From Syntrophomonadaceae bacterium (GTDB taxonomy: Bacteria; Bacillota_D; Dethiobacteria; DTU022; UBA8154), in assembly GCA_007120815.1 (NCBI GenBank), contig SKMY01000010.1, positions 1 through 7,840 of the forward strand: a stretch of 7,840 nt of DNA, read 5' to 3'. Positions 1 through 5,509 of this stretch are shown here, in pieces (position 1 is the first letter of the stretch; every line of letters begins with the position of its first letter). Made by a program: the position numbers and the translations under genes. Below the pieces are notes generated by a model. That model was not told the DNA's origin and did not search any database. It was given only the letters and a program-made list of their open reading frames with translations.

Positions 1-1
1 A

Positions 2-124
2 TGCTGCTTACGTGAAAAAGCCCAGGTATATATTACCGTTGAAGTAATCATCCTGGAGCTTTGCGGAATAAACGCGCTGCGGCAGCTCGATCCGCTATCG
101 GGACAGAAAGTCATCAAAATATAA
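2..124 (+). CDS. C-terminal end of an unidentified protein (partial, cut by left edge)
   Basis: An open frame enters from the left edge and runs for 40 codons to a TAA at 122-124. Its codon choice looks coding: third positions are mixed and about half G or C, and the translation is balanced, with a hydrophobic stretch (QVYITVEVIILELC) followed by a C-terminus ending GQKVIKI. I do not recognise the family. A good stem-loop with seven Ts lies 36 bases after the stop (161-196) on the same strand, which fits the end of a transcription unit and supports a real gene. It converges on korB. The other two forward frames stop at or before base 45. A chance open frame cannot be excluded because only 123 bases are visible. 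Confidence 0.38.
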   Translation, partial: CCLREKAQVYITVEVIILELCGINALRQLDPLSGQKVIKI

Positions 125-189
125 AAGGAAGCAAGGGGACGGTTCGGAAGCAAGGGGACCGGAAGCAAGGGGACGGTTCTCTTGCTTCC
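116..189 (-). terminator. Possible terminator for korB on the opposite strand of the repeat cluster
   Basis: Read on the minus strand, the complement of 181-189 (GGAAGCAAG) can pair with the complement of any of the three GGAAGCAAG copies (CTTGCTTCC). The last copy reached (127-135) is followed by TTTTATATTTT (complement of 116-126). That would end the korB transcript about 70 to 140 bases after its stop. The loop is long if the last copy is used, so this is a weaker case than the plus-strand terminator. Confidence 0.33.
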
Positions 190-235
190 TTTTTTTGCAA
201 GAGAACCGTCCCGTTTTTGCAAGAGAACCGTCCCG
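127..235. repeat. Cluster of short direct and inverted GGGACGGTTC-type repeats
   Basis: GGAAGCAAGGGGACGGTTC occurs at 127-145, in a shortened form (GGAAGCAAGGGGACC) at 146-160, and again at 161-179, where it continues as TCTTGCTTCC. Two perfect tandem 22-base units follow (192-213 and 214-235), each five Ts and then GCAAGAGAACCGTCCCG. These are the reverse complement of the core: 170-185 pairs base for base with 197-212 (16 bp). The array therefore holds three forward and two inverted copies. The sequence type resembles the REP-like palindromes I know from Clostridia intergenic regions. No transposase of the REP-associated (Y1/RAYT) family is in the window. Any open frame through the array, giving peptides like KQGDGSLAS, is an artefact. 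Confidence 0.9.
161..196 (+). terminator. Repeat-derived intrinsic terminator for the left-edge gene
   Basis: GGAAGCAAG (161-169) pairs perfectly with CTTGCTTCC (181-189) around an 11-base loop, and seven Ts follow directly (190-196). This has the form of a Rho-independent terminator on the plus strand. It lies 36 bases past the TAA of the partial gene at 2-124. A competing longer pairing, 170-185 with 197-212, would disrupt this stem, so the folding should depend on what has been transcribed. Confidence 0.6.
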
Positions 236-260
236 TGAAAATGCTTTTTGTGGGCTTAAT

Positions 261-1127
261 TTAATAAAATTCCTCTTGAAGATCCTCAAGCCCTCGGGGA
301 TCAAAAGACCGAAAGGCCAGCGGTTCTCCATCCAGAGCGGGGATCTGAGACTCAAAGGTTGCCCTGGGGTTGGCTTCACGGTAGAGAATCCCAATGGGAA
401 TCTCGTCTCCCCAGCGGCGGGCCAACCTGGCGGCTTCATGACGGTCTGCAGGGTCGTGGTTCGTCAGCATGACGATCCGATTTTTGTACCAGGCAAAGGT
501 ATTAAGCTTGTTAAATGAAACACAGGGCTGCAAAATATCCACCAGGGCATATCCGGGGAATTGGAGGGCCTCCTTCATGACCTCTGTCAAATGCTCCGAT
601 TCACCGCTGAAGCACCGGGCCACAAACCCGGCTCCCATGGTCAAGGCCACCGACAGCGGGTTAAAAGCCGGCAGGATAACCCCGGTGGTTTGAACGCCCG
701 TTTTCATCCCCAGCTCACTGGTTGGGCTGGCTTGGCCCTTGGTTAATCCGTAAATTTGATTATTGTGGACGAAATGGGCGATATCTGGATTTCGTCGGAT
801 GGTATGAATGAAATGATTGCCTCCTTCACCATAGGTGTCGCCGTCGCCTGATTCCACGATCACCTTAAGCGATGAATTCGCAACGCGTGCCCCTACTGCC
901 GGTGGCAGGGCACGACCGTGCAGGCCGTTAAAACCGTTAGTGCGAACGTAATGGGGTATTTTTGCGGCTTGACCGATGCCGGAACAGATAAGCACCTGGT
1001 GAGGGGGCAAATTTAAATCAGCCAGGGCATTTTTAAGTGCATCGAGAATGGGAAAATTGCCGCAGCCAGGGCACCAGGAGGGGTCCTGGCCTGTGTAGTC
1101 TGATGCGAGACACGGTTTATTATTCAT
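261..1127 (-). CDS. korB: 2-oxoacid:ferredoxin oxidoreductase, beta (TPP-binding) subunit
   Basis: This 288-residue protein has the usual length for the beta subunit, which holds thiamine diphosphate and in most relatives a [4Fe-4S] cluster. With KorA it oxidises a 2-oxoacid plus CoA to acyl-CoA and CO2, reducing ferredoxin in the cytoplasm. Visible motifs are WCPGCG (Cys19, Cys22), HGRALP (70-75), the Mg-TPP motif GDGD (94-97) with NN at 122-123, YGLTKGQASPTS (126-137) and Cys202 in QPCVSFN. The third cluster cysteine, normally in SGIGC, is Gln53 here; Cys48 lies five residues earlier. The ATG is well supported: GGGAGGTGA lies about 6 bases upstream inside korA, and the start overlaps the korA stop by 8 bases (ATGAATAA), implying coupling. 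The substrate (2-oxoglutarate, branched-chain or other) cannot be told, so the kor symbol names the family. Confidence 0.93.
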   Translation of the reverse strand: MNNKPCLASDYTGQDPSWCPGCGNFPILDALKNALADLNLPPHQVLICSGIGQAAKIPHYVRTNGFNGLHGRALPPAVGARVANSSLKVIVESGDGDTYGEGGNHFIHTIRRNPDIAHFVHNNQIYGLTKGQASPTSELGMKTGVQTTGVILPAFNPLSVALTMGAGFVARCFSGESEHLTEVMKEALQFPGYALVDILQPCVSFNKLNTFAWYKNRIVMLTNHDPADRHEAARLARRWGDEIPIGILYREANPRATFESQIPALDGEPLAFRSFDPRGLEDLQEEFY

Positions 1128-2820
1128 GGATTTTCACCTCCCGGATGATGTCAGTAGGCAAGAAGGGCCGGCCATCGTATTTTAGGATTTGGTGATCCAG
1201 AGATAAGCCTGTCTGTCTCCTGATCAGGCCGGCCAGTTGGCCGGTGGCGTTGTTTTCCACGCAAAAACTCTTTTGGACCCGGGGCAGCAATTCAAGCAGC
1301 GTTTTTGTAGGCAGCGGCCAAAGATCGCTGAAGTGGACCATGGCAGCTTTGTCTCCCTTCAGGTTCAAGGTGTCTACTGCCTCACGCAGGGCCCCGTACG
1401 TGGAACCCCACCCCACCAGGAGAATGTCCGGATCCACGGCGCCGTAGTGTTCCGGCTCGTCCATTTCGGCCGCCAGGGAATTCAACCGTGCCAGTCGTTT
1501 TTCAACCATGTTGTTTCGAGTGGTGGCATCTTCGATGATGTGACCCTCTTCGTCGTGTTCGTCGCTGTCAACCAGGACAACCTCTCCCGGGAACATTCCC
1601 GGAAGTGCACGGGGCGAGATGCCGCTGTCATTTAACCGGTAACGGCGATAAGGTGTGCCTGAATCCCACGTTTCAACCAGGTAGCGGTTGTAGTGTAATC
1701 GGGAGAAGTCGAAGGGCTCAATAGAGCGGGCTGTATCGGCAAAATCCTGGTCCGAAAGAAAAATGACCGGAATCTGGTATTTATCGGCCAGCTCAAAGGC
1801 CTTGTTTAAGCGGTAAAAAGCGTCTTCCAAGCAGGTGGCACTTAAAACAGCCCGGGGAAACTCGCCGTGCCCTGCAAAAAGGGCAAAATTCAAGTCTCCC
1901 TGTTCTGTACGGGTAGGCAGTCCGGTAGCCGGCCCGGGCCGCATGGCCAGGATGATGACCAGGGGCGTTTCTGTCATCCCGGCCAGGGAGAGGCCTTCGG
2001 CCATCAGGGCAAATCCCCCGCCAGAAGTGCTGGTCATGGCGCGTAAACCGGCGTAGGAAGCGCCCAGGGCCATGTTGATGGCAGCTATTTCATCTTCAGC
2101 CTGCTCCACAACCACGTCGCAATCCCCTTGCTTTCCGGCCATGTAACTCATAACTCCCGTAGCCGGCGTCATGGGATAGGCTGATATAAAACGGCACCCG
2201 CTGGCCAGGGCGGACATGCCCAACACCTCATTGCCATCCAAGAAAATATGGCGTTCTCTACTATTTTTTAGTGGAAGCTCAAAGCAGGCTCGGCAAGTTC
2301 TGGAAGCCTCCTGGTAACCAGCTTTCAGGGCCGCGATATTTTTTTCGGCCATCCCTTCCTTGGATGCGAATTCTTCCGCCAGGAGCTGTTCTACCGTAAA
2401 TGTATCCATCCCCAGAAGCACCAAAACCGCGCCGGTCGCAACGGAGTTTGACATAATGGCTCCACCGGCTTCCTGGGCCAGGGCTTGCAGCCGTACAGGA
2501 ACGCCGCGGGGTTCGTTTTCCGGAAGTGAGAATAAATCGGGATCGTAGATGACCTTCCCTTTTCCGGTTAATGCAGTGTGGTGGAGCTCGTACGTTTCCT
2601 GGTTTAACGCCACCAGGATATCAGCTCCTCCAGAGGCTGCCAGGGGTGATTCAGTGGCGATTCGCAGCCGGAAAAAGTTGTGCCCGCCGCGAACCCTGGA
2701 CATGTAGTCTCGCGACGACCTTATGCCGAATCCCTGGCGAACCATGGACTTGCTTAGCAGGTAGGCAATGGTTTCCAAACCCTGCCCTGCGGCCCCGCCA
2801 ATAAGAATATTGATATCCAT
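1120..2820 (-). CDS. korA: 2-oxoacid:ferredoxin oxidoreductase, alpha subunit (gamma-alpha fusion)
   Basis: At 566 residues this is the fused form. Residues 1 to about 185 are the gamma domain, with GGAAGQG at 8-14 and SRVRGGHN at 41-48. From about 192 comes the alpha (pyrimidine-binding) domain, with LDGNEVLG (194-201), YPMTPAT (215-221, the family's YPITPST element), VEQAEDEIAAI (238-248) and TSGGGFALMAEGL (265-277). The C-terminal transketolase-like domain has VGWGST (469-474), VENNATGQLAG (521-531) and KYDGRPF (547-553). No ferredoxin domain or separate delta subunit is nearby, as in two-subunit enzymes of this class, so an external ferredoxin should take the electrons. The ATG has AAAGGGGGA about 10 bases upstream. 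It lies 131 bases after the symporter with no clear terminator between, so co-transcription is possible. Confidence 0.94.
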   Translation of the reverse strand: MDINILIGGAAGQGLETIAYLLSKSMVRQGFGIRSSRDYMSRVRGGHNFFRLRIATESPLAASGGADILVALNQETYELHHTALTGKGKVIYDPDLFSLPENEPRGVPVRLQALAQEAGGAIMSNSVATGAVLVLLGMDTFTVEQLLAEEFASKEGMAEKNIAALKAGYQEASRTCRACFELPLKNSRERHIFLDGNEVLGMSALASGCRFISAYPMTPATGVMSYMAGKQGDCDVVVEQAEDEIAAINMALGASYAGLRAMTSTSGGGFALMAEGLSLAGMTETPLVIILAMRPGPATGLPTRTEQGDLNFALFAGHGEFPRAVLSATCLEDAFYRLNKAFELADKYQIPVIFLSDQDFADTARSIEPFDFSRLHYNRYLVETWDSGTPYRRYRLNDSGISPRALPGMFPGEVVLVDSDEHDEEGHIIEDATTRNNMVEKRLARLNSLAAEMDEPEHYGAVDPDILLVGWGSTYGALREAVDTLNLKGDKAAMVHFSDLWPLPTKTLLELLPRVQKSFCVENNATGQLAGLIRRQTGLSLDHQILKYDGRPFLPTDIIREVKIHE

Positions 2821-2882
2821 TAGTTACCGTCCCCCTTTGCTTTCATATGACATCTATCATCAATGGGCTTTTTTCCTTGCAT
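2820..2882 (-). other. Possible 20-codon leader ORF overlapping the korA start
   Basis: On the minus strand an ATG at 2880-2882 opens a 20-codon frame (translation begins MQGKKPIDDRCH and ends KGDGN). Its TAA overlaps the korA start codon as TAATG. An AGGAGG lies upstream (2897-2902) but 14 bases from the ATG, which is long for a ribosome binding site. The overlap geometry fits translational coupling. The length is short enough to be chance, and no run of a single amino acid suggests classical attenuation. Confidence 0.22.
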
Positions 2883-2951
2883 ATAAACGGCTCTTGCCTC
2901 CTGGTTGATTAAAAATCTTTAAAGAACAACTTTTACACAGGAATATTTCTA
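2821..2951. other. Intergenic spacer between symporter and korA
   Basis: This spacer of 131 bases holds the korA ribosome binding site, the possible small ORF at 2820-2882, and two stretches resembling degenerate copies of the repeat at 127-235. On the minus strand these read GCAAGAGCCGT and GCAAAGGGGGACGGTAAC. I see no convincing intrinsic terminator after the symporter stop; TCTTTAAAGA at 2916-2925 is palindromic but weak. I also see no clear sigma-A promoter for korA, which favours read-through from the symporter promoter. Confidence 0.5.
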
Positions 2952-4358
2952 TTATAAACCTGCGGGGTTTGTGGGGTCAATTCTTTTGTTTGTATTTTTA
3001 TGATAATCAATCACCAGTACACTCAGGCTGATGGCAAGCCCGATGTAAAGGGGATTTAGCGGAATTCCGGCCAGTGTTCCGGTAATCACGCTGACGGGTC
3101 CCCAAAAAACGGCCCGGCGGCCCGCAGACGCCGATATTTTATCCTTAAAGAAGATGACGGAAAGCAAGGGAAAGCAAATGGTTGCGCCCCGCAATCCCTG
3201 GGATAAATAACTCCACTGCAAGATGATTACATCGCTGCCGGAAAAATAAATGGTAGCCAGGGCTAAAACCATGATCAACACAATAAAAAACCGAAACATA
3301 AATAAAACCCGCCGGTCGTCGGCTTCGGGACGAATGCGCTGGTAGATATCGCGGCTGAGCATGGTGCTGACGCCCAGGGTCAGCCCGGCTCCAGTCCCAA
3401 CGGCAGCCAGCAGAAGAGTGGCCATGGCCATACCGGCAAAGCCTGCGGGCAGGTGCTGGATAATAAAAAGGGGTAAGGCCATGGAAGGGATGATATCTGG
3501 AGATGTCGTGCGCATGTACATGCCGACCAGGATGCCGCCGAAACCGATAGCGGGTCCCAGGAAAGAACTGATCAGGGCTCCCTCTCGGGCTGACCGGACA
3601 TTTCTACTGGAGAAGATGGCCTGGAAATAGATCTGGCTGGAAAGAACACCGACCAGCAGGGAAAATGCAGCGGCTAGATCCGTATTGACCCCCCGGCCAA
3701 AAAGGCTGAACCAGGGAAAACGGGGAAAGGTGTCGAGCATACCGGAAAATCCGCCCAGGTAATGGAGGGCCAATCCACCTGCCGTTATTAAGCTGGCACC
3801 GGTGAGCAGGACCTTACAAACACCCATTAAGCCCGTTCCCCAGAGCCCTCCAAAAATCACGTATAATGCCATCAACGCTACGGCAATTAACCCGGCCAAA
3901 GCCCCGTTAATAGGGAACATGGAACGCAGCAGGGCCGCAGAAGAGATAACCTGGGGGACGATGTTAATAAACATACCCAGGGAAACGAAAAGAGCAGCCA
4001 TAACACCTGCTTGCGGCCCAAAGCTGGCGGATAGAAACTGGGGAATGGTTTCAAACCGGGTGTCACGAAGGGGGCGTACCAGGAACAGTCCGATCAGCAG
4101 GCAGGCCAATCCGCCGCCCAGGGTAAACCACCAGGCGGAAAAGCCGTAGAGAAAAGCCAGTTGAGCGGTGCCCACAGTGGAGGCACCGCCGATGAGGGTG
4201 CCCATGATGGTTCCGGCAACCAGGGCGGAACCGGATTGCCGTCCCGTGATAGAGAAATCGACCGAGGTATTCACCTTTCGCCCGGCATATACGCCCAGGC
4301 CGAAAACCAAAATCAAGGCCAGTCCCATTCCCACCAGGTGCTGTGAAGACAGTTCCAT
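2952..4358 (-). CDS. Sodium:solute symporter family (SSF) transporter
   Basis: This 468-residue, strongly hydrophobic protein has about 12-13 predicted membrane segments, in the normal range for the SSF family (PutP, PanF, vSGLT fold). These proteins use the sodium gradient to import solutes across the cytoplasmic membrane. Family-like features are the first helix, then SITGRQSGSALVAGT at about 36-50 with IGGAS after it (the conserved region after helix 1), LRDTRFETIPQFL at about 97-109, and a late helix with AAVGTGAGLTLGVSTMLSRDIY at about 322-343. The last corresponds to the sodium-site helix and the following loop of PutP. The substrate is unknown. Its position upstream of korAB on the same strand suggests a carboxylate or 2-oxoacid, but this is inference. 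The ATG is the only one in frame before an upstream TGA. The AGGAGA site lies 14 bases away, which is long; a CTG two codons upstream would be better spaced. Confidence 0.87.
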   Translation of the reverse strand: MELSSQHLVGMGLALILVFGLGVYAGRKVNTSVDFSITGRQSGSALVAGTIMGTLIGGASTVGTAQLAFLYGFSAWWFTLGGGLACLLIGLFLVRPLRDTRFETIPQFLSASFGPQAGVMAALFVSLGMFINIVPQVISSAALLRSMFPINGALAGLIAVALMALYVIFGGLWGTGLMGVCKVLLTGASLITAGGLALHYLGGFSGMLDTFPRFPWFSLFGRGVNTDLAAAFSLLVGVLSSQIYFQAIFSSRNVRSAREGALISSFLGPAIGFGGILVGMYMRTTSPDIIPSMALPLFIIQHLPAGFAGMAMATLLLAAVGTGAGLTLGVSTMLSRDIYQRIRPEADDRRVLFMFRFFIVLIMVLALATIYFSGSDVIILQWSYLSQGLRGATICFPLLSVIFFKDKISASAGRRAVFWGPVSVITGTLAGIPLNPLYIGLAISLSVLVIDYHKNTNKRIDPTNPAGL

Positions 4359-4393
4359 CTTCAGTGATCATTCTCCTCATACCTATTTAAATC

Positions 4394-4422
4394 ATCATAG
4401 CACGAGGACTGAACCGGGGCAA
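4394..4422 (-). promoter_or_regulatory. Sigma-A type promoter for the symporter (extended -10)
   Basis: On the minus strand TTGCCC (4417-4422) and TATGAT (4394-4399) are separated by exactly 17 bases, and TGC directly before the -10 makes it an extended -10 element. Transcription would start near 4387, giving a leader of about 30 bases containing the AGGAG site before the ATG at 4358. It is placed back-to-back with the promoter of the ABC binding-protein gene. Confidence 0.6.
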
Positions 4423-4475
4423 GCTTTTCGTGGAGATGCCGCTTTTGCTTTACTTAGATATATCTTCCTGAACAA

Positions 4476-4495
4476 ACCGGCTGTTTTCAGCCGGT
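4476..4495. promoter_or_regulatory. Perfect palindrome between divergent promoters, candidate operator
   Basis: ACCGGCTG (4476-4483), a TTTT loop, and CAGCCGGT (4488-4495) form a perfect inverted repeat with 8-base arms. It lies 7 bases upstream of the -35 box of the binding-protein promoter and about 53 bases upstream of the symporter -35. No gene end lies here and no T-run follows directly on either strand, so it does not look like a terminator. A dimeric regulator site controlling one or both directions is the simplest reading. No regulator gene is in the window. Confidence 0.45.
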
Positions 4496-4502
4496 GAAAT
4501 GA

Positions 4503-4532
4503 TTGTTTTTCTGTAAAAAGCTGTGGTATAAT
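4503..4532 (+). promoter_or_regulatory. Sigma-A type promoter for the amino acid ABC operon (extended -10)
   Basis: TTGTTT (4503-4508) and a consensus TATAAT (4527-4532) are 18 bases apart, and TGG directly before the -10 makes it an extended -10 promoter. Transcription should begin near 4539. This rules out the upstream in-frame ATG at 4531, which lies inside the -10 box, and leaves a leader of about 45 bases before the start at 4585. Confidence 0.72.
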
Positions 4533-4567
4533 GTTTTGGATGTTTGATGAACAAAGATTGGTGAAAG

Positions 4568-4587
4568 AGAGGGGACTAGAAAGAATG
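4568..4587 (+). promoter_or_regulatory. Ribosome binding site and start codon of the binding protein
   Basis: AGAGGGGA (4568-4575) sits 9 bases before the ATG at 4585. This ATG is followed directly by a lipoprotein signal sequence (MKRVW and a hydrophobic core), whereas the longer frame from 4531 would add 18 polar residues in front of it. The site therefore fixes the start. Confidence 0.8.
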
Positions 4588-5412
4588 AAGAGGGTATGGA
4601 TTGTACTGTTGATTGGTGTGCTGGCATTGGGGCTGGCCGTCGGCTGCGGTGGGCCGGAGCCGGCAGCCGAACCGGATGCAGTAGAACCAGGGGAGGCCGA
4701 TGTTGAAGAAAGCGCTGAAAATGGAGAAGAGGAAGCCAGAGTAGAAGATGACGGGGTCCTGGTGATGGGCACCAATGCTGATTTCCCACCCTTTGAGTTC
4801 AGAAATGAGCAAAACGAAGTAGACGGGTTTGACGTTGACATCGCAAATGCCATTGCTGAAGCCATGGGGCGGGACCTGGTTATCGAGGACATGTCTTTTG
4901 ATGGTTTAATTCCTGCTTTACAGGCAAAACGGATCGATATGGTTGTCGCTGGAATGACCATCACCGAGGAGCGTTCCGAACGGGTAAACTTTTCCGATCC
5001 CTATTATAATGCCGGTCAGACCATCGTGGTAAGAGAAGATAACGAGGACATTCAAAGCGTAGAAGATCTCCAGGACAAGAAAGTGGCTGTTCAGTTGGGA
5101 ACGACAGGCGACTTTGAAGCCCACGATCGCCTGCCCGACGAAAACATCACCCAGTTTAATCAGGTCAACGAGGCCTTCCTGGAACTGGGCAACAACAGGG
5201 TCGATGCGATTATCATTGATATTCCTGTGGCTGAACGTTACATTCAACTGCGAGACGGGTTCAAAACGGTGGGCGGCGCTTTCACCGAGGAATTTTTCGG
5301 GATCGCTGTGCACAAAGAAAATCCAGAACTGCTGGAGGAAGTGAACCAGGTCCTGGCCGAGCTGAAAGATAGCGGCGTATACGACGAGCTGATCAGCAAG
5401 TGGTTCGAGTAA
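4585..5412 (+). CDS. Polar amino acid ABC transporter substrate-binding lipoprotein
   Basis: This 275-residue protein belongs to the family 3 solute-binding proteins (SBP_bac_3). It captures an amino acid outside the membrane and passes it to the permease encoded next. Residues 1-20 are a lipoprotein signal peptide with a basic start and AVGC ending at the lipidated Cys21. Residues 22-57 are an unusually acidic tether (15 Asp or Glu, one Arg). The binding domain starts near 58: NADFPPFEF (64-72), the family signature GFDVDIANAIAEA (81-93), GMTITEER (123-130) with Arg130 expected to bind the ligand carboxylate, FSDPYY (136-141), QLGTTGD (170-176) and Asp212, expected to bind the ligand amino group. 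These fit an alpha-amino acid ligand, but glutamate, glutamine, arginine and others cannot be separated by eye. It is the first gene of the operon, with its own promoter and a stem-loop after the stop. Confidence 0.94.
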   Translation: MKRVWIVLLIGVLALGLAVGCGGPEPAAEPDAVEPGEADVEESAENGEEEARVEDDGVLVMGTNADFPPFEFRNEQNEVDGFDVDIANAIAEAMGRDLVIEDMSFDGLIPALQAKRIDMVVAGMTITEERSERVNFSDPYYNAGQTIVVREDNEDIQSVEDLQDKKVAVQLGTTGDFEAHDRLPDENITQFNQVNEAFLELGNNRVDAIIIDIPVAERYIQLRDGFKTVGGAFTEEFFGIAVHKENPELLEEVNQVLAELKDSGVYDELISKWFE

Positions 5413-5434
5413 ACCAGGGCTAACAGGGCAGAAA

Positions 5435-5469
5435 AAGGGCAAAGCGGCTTTCCGCTTTGCCTTTATTTT
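5435..5469 (+). terminator. Stem-loop with T-rich tail between binding protein and permease
   Basis: GGCAAAGCGG (5438-5447) pairs perfectly with CCGCTTTGCC (5452-5461) around a CTTT loop. A G-U and two A-U pairs can extend the stem, and TTTATTTT follows. This is an intrinsic terminator in form. Being inside an apparent operon, 25 bases after the binding-protein stop, it probably allows partial read-through and also protects the upstream mRNA, so binding protein exceeds permease and ATPase. This is a common arrangement in ABC importers. Confidence 0.78.
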
Positions 5470-5509
5470 ACCGTAGACCGATGAGATATCAGTCAGGGGG
5501 GGACAAGCT

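Noticed and set aside
127..235. CRISPR array
   Set aside because: The units are 15 to 22 bases, nearly contiguous and partly inverted. There are no unique spacers of regular length and no cas genes.
61..264. Forward open frame of 67 codons through the repeat cluster
   Set aside because: Its protein is mostly the translated repeat (KQGDRKQGDG type), it has no ribosome binding site, and it crosses a terminator. It is an artefact of the array.
95..439. Minus-strand frame of 114 codons over the repeat cluster and the korB 3' end
   Set aside because: It overlaps korB, whose frame has clear family motifs, and its downstream part is translated repeat.
1237..1635. Forward frame of 132 codons antisense to korA
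   Set aside because: It lies wholly inside korA, has no recognisable domain or ribosome binding site, and is a shadow of its codon bias.
2911..2940. Terminator after the symporter gene
   Set aside because: TCTTTAAAGA (2916-2925) is a weak A/T palindrome with no GC-rich stem. It does not qualify as an intrinsic terminator.
4063..4380. Minus-strand 105-codon frame at the symporter 5' end
   Set aside because: It overlaps the symporter in another frame, its composition is rich in Arg, Gly and Pro as in shifted frames, and the symporter frame gives real membrane helices.
4456..4465. AGATATATCT palindrome in the divergent promoter region
   Set aside because: It is only 10 bases and A/T-rich, so expected by chance. 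The GC-rich palindrome at 4476-4495 is a much better candidate operator.
4531..4584. N-terminal extension of the binding protein from the ATG at 4531
   Set aside because: That ATG is inside the TATAAT box, and the extension would bury the lipoprotein signal peptide 18 residues in.
4395..4964. Minus-strand frame of 189 codons over the divergent promoters and the binding-protein gene
   Set aside because: It is Ser/Pro/Ala-rich low complexity, antisense to a clear lipoprotein gene, and it would run through both promoters.
4918..5442. Minus-strand frame of 174 codons antisense to the binding protein
   Set aside because: It is complementary to a well-supported gene and has no family features.
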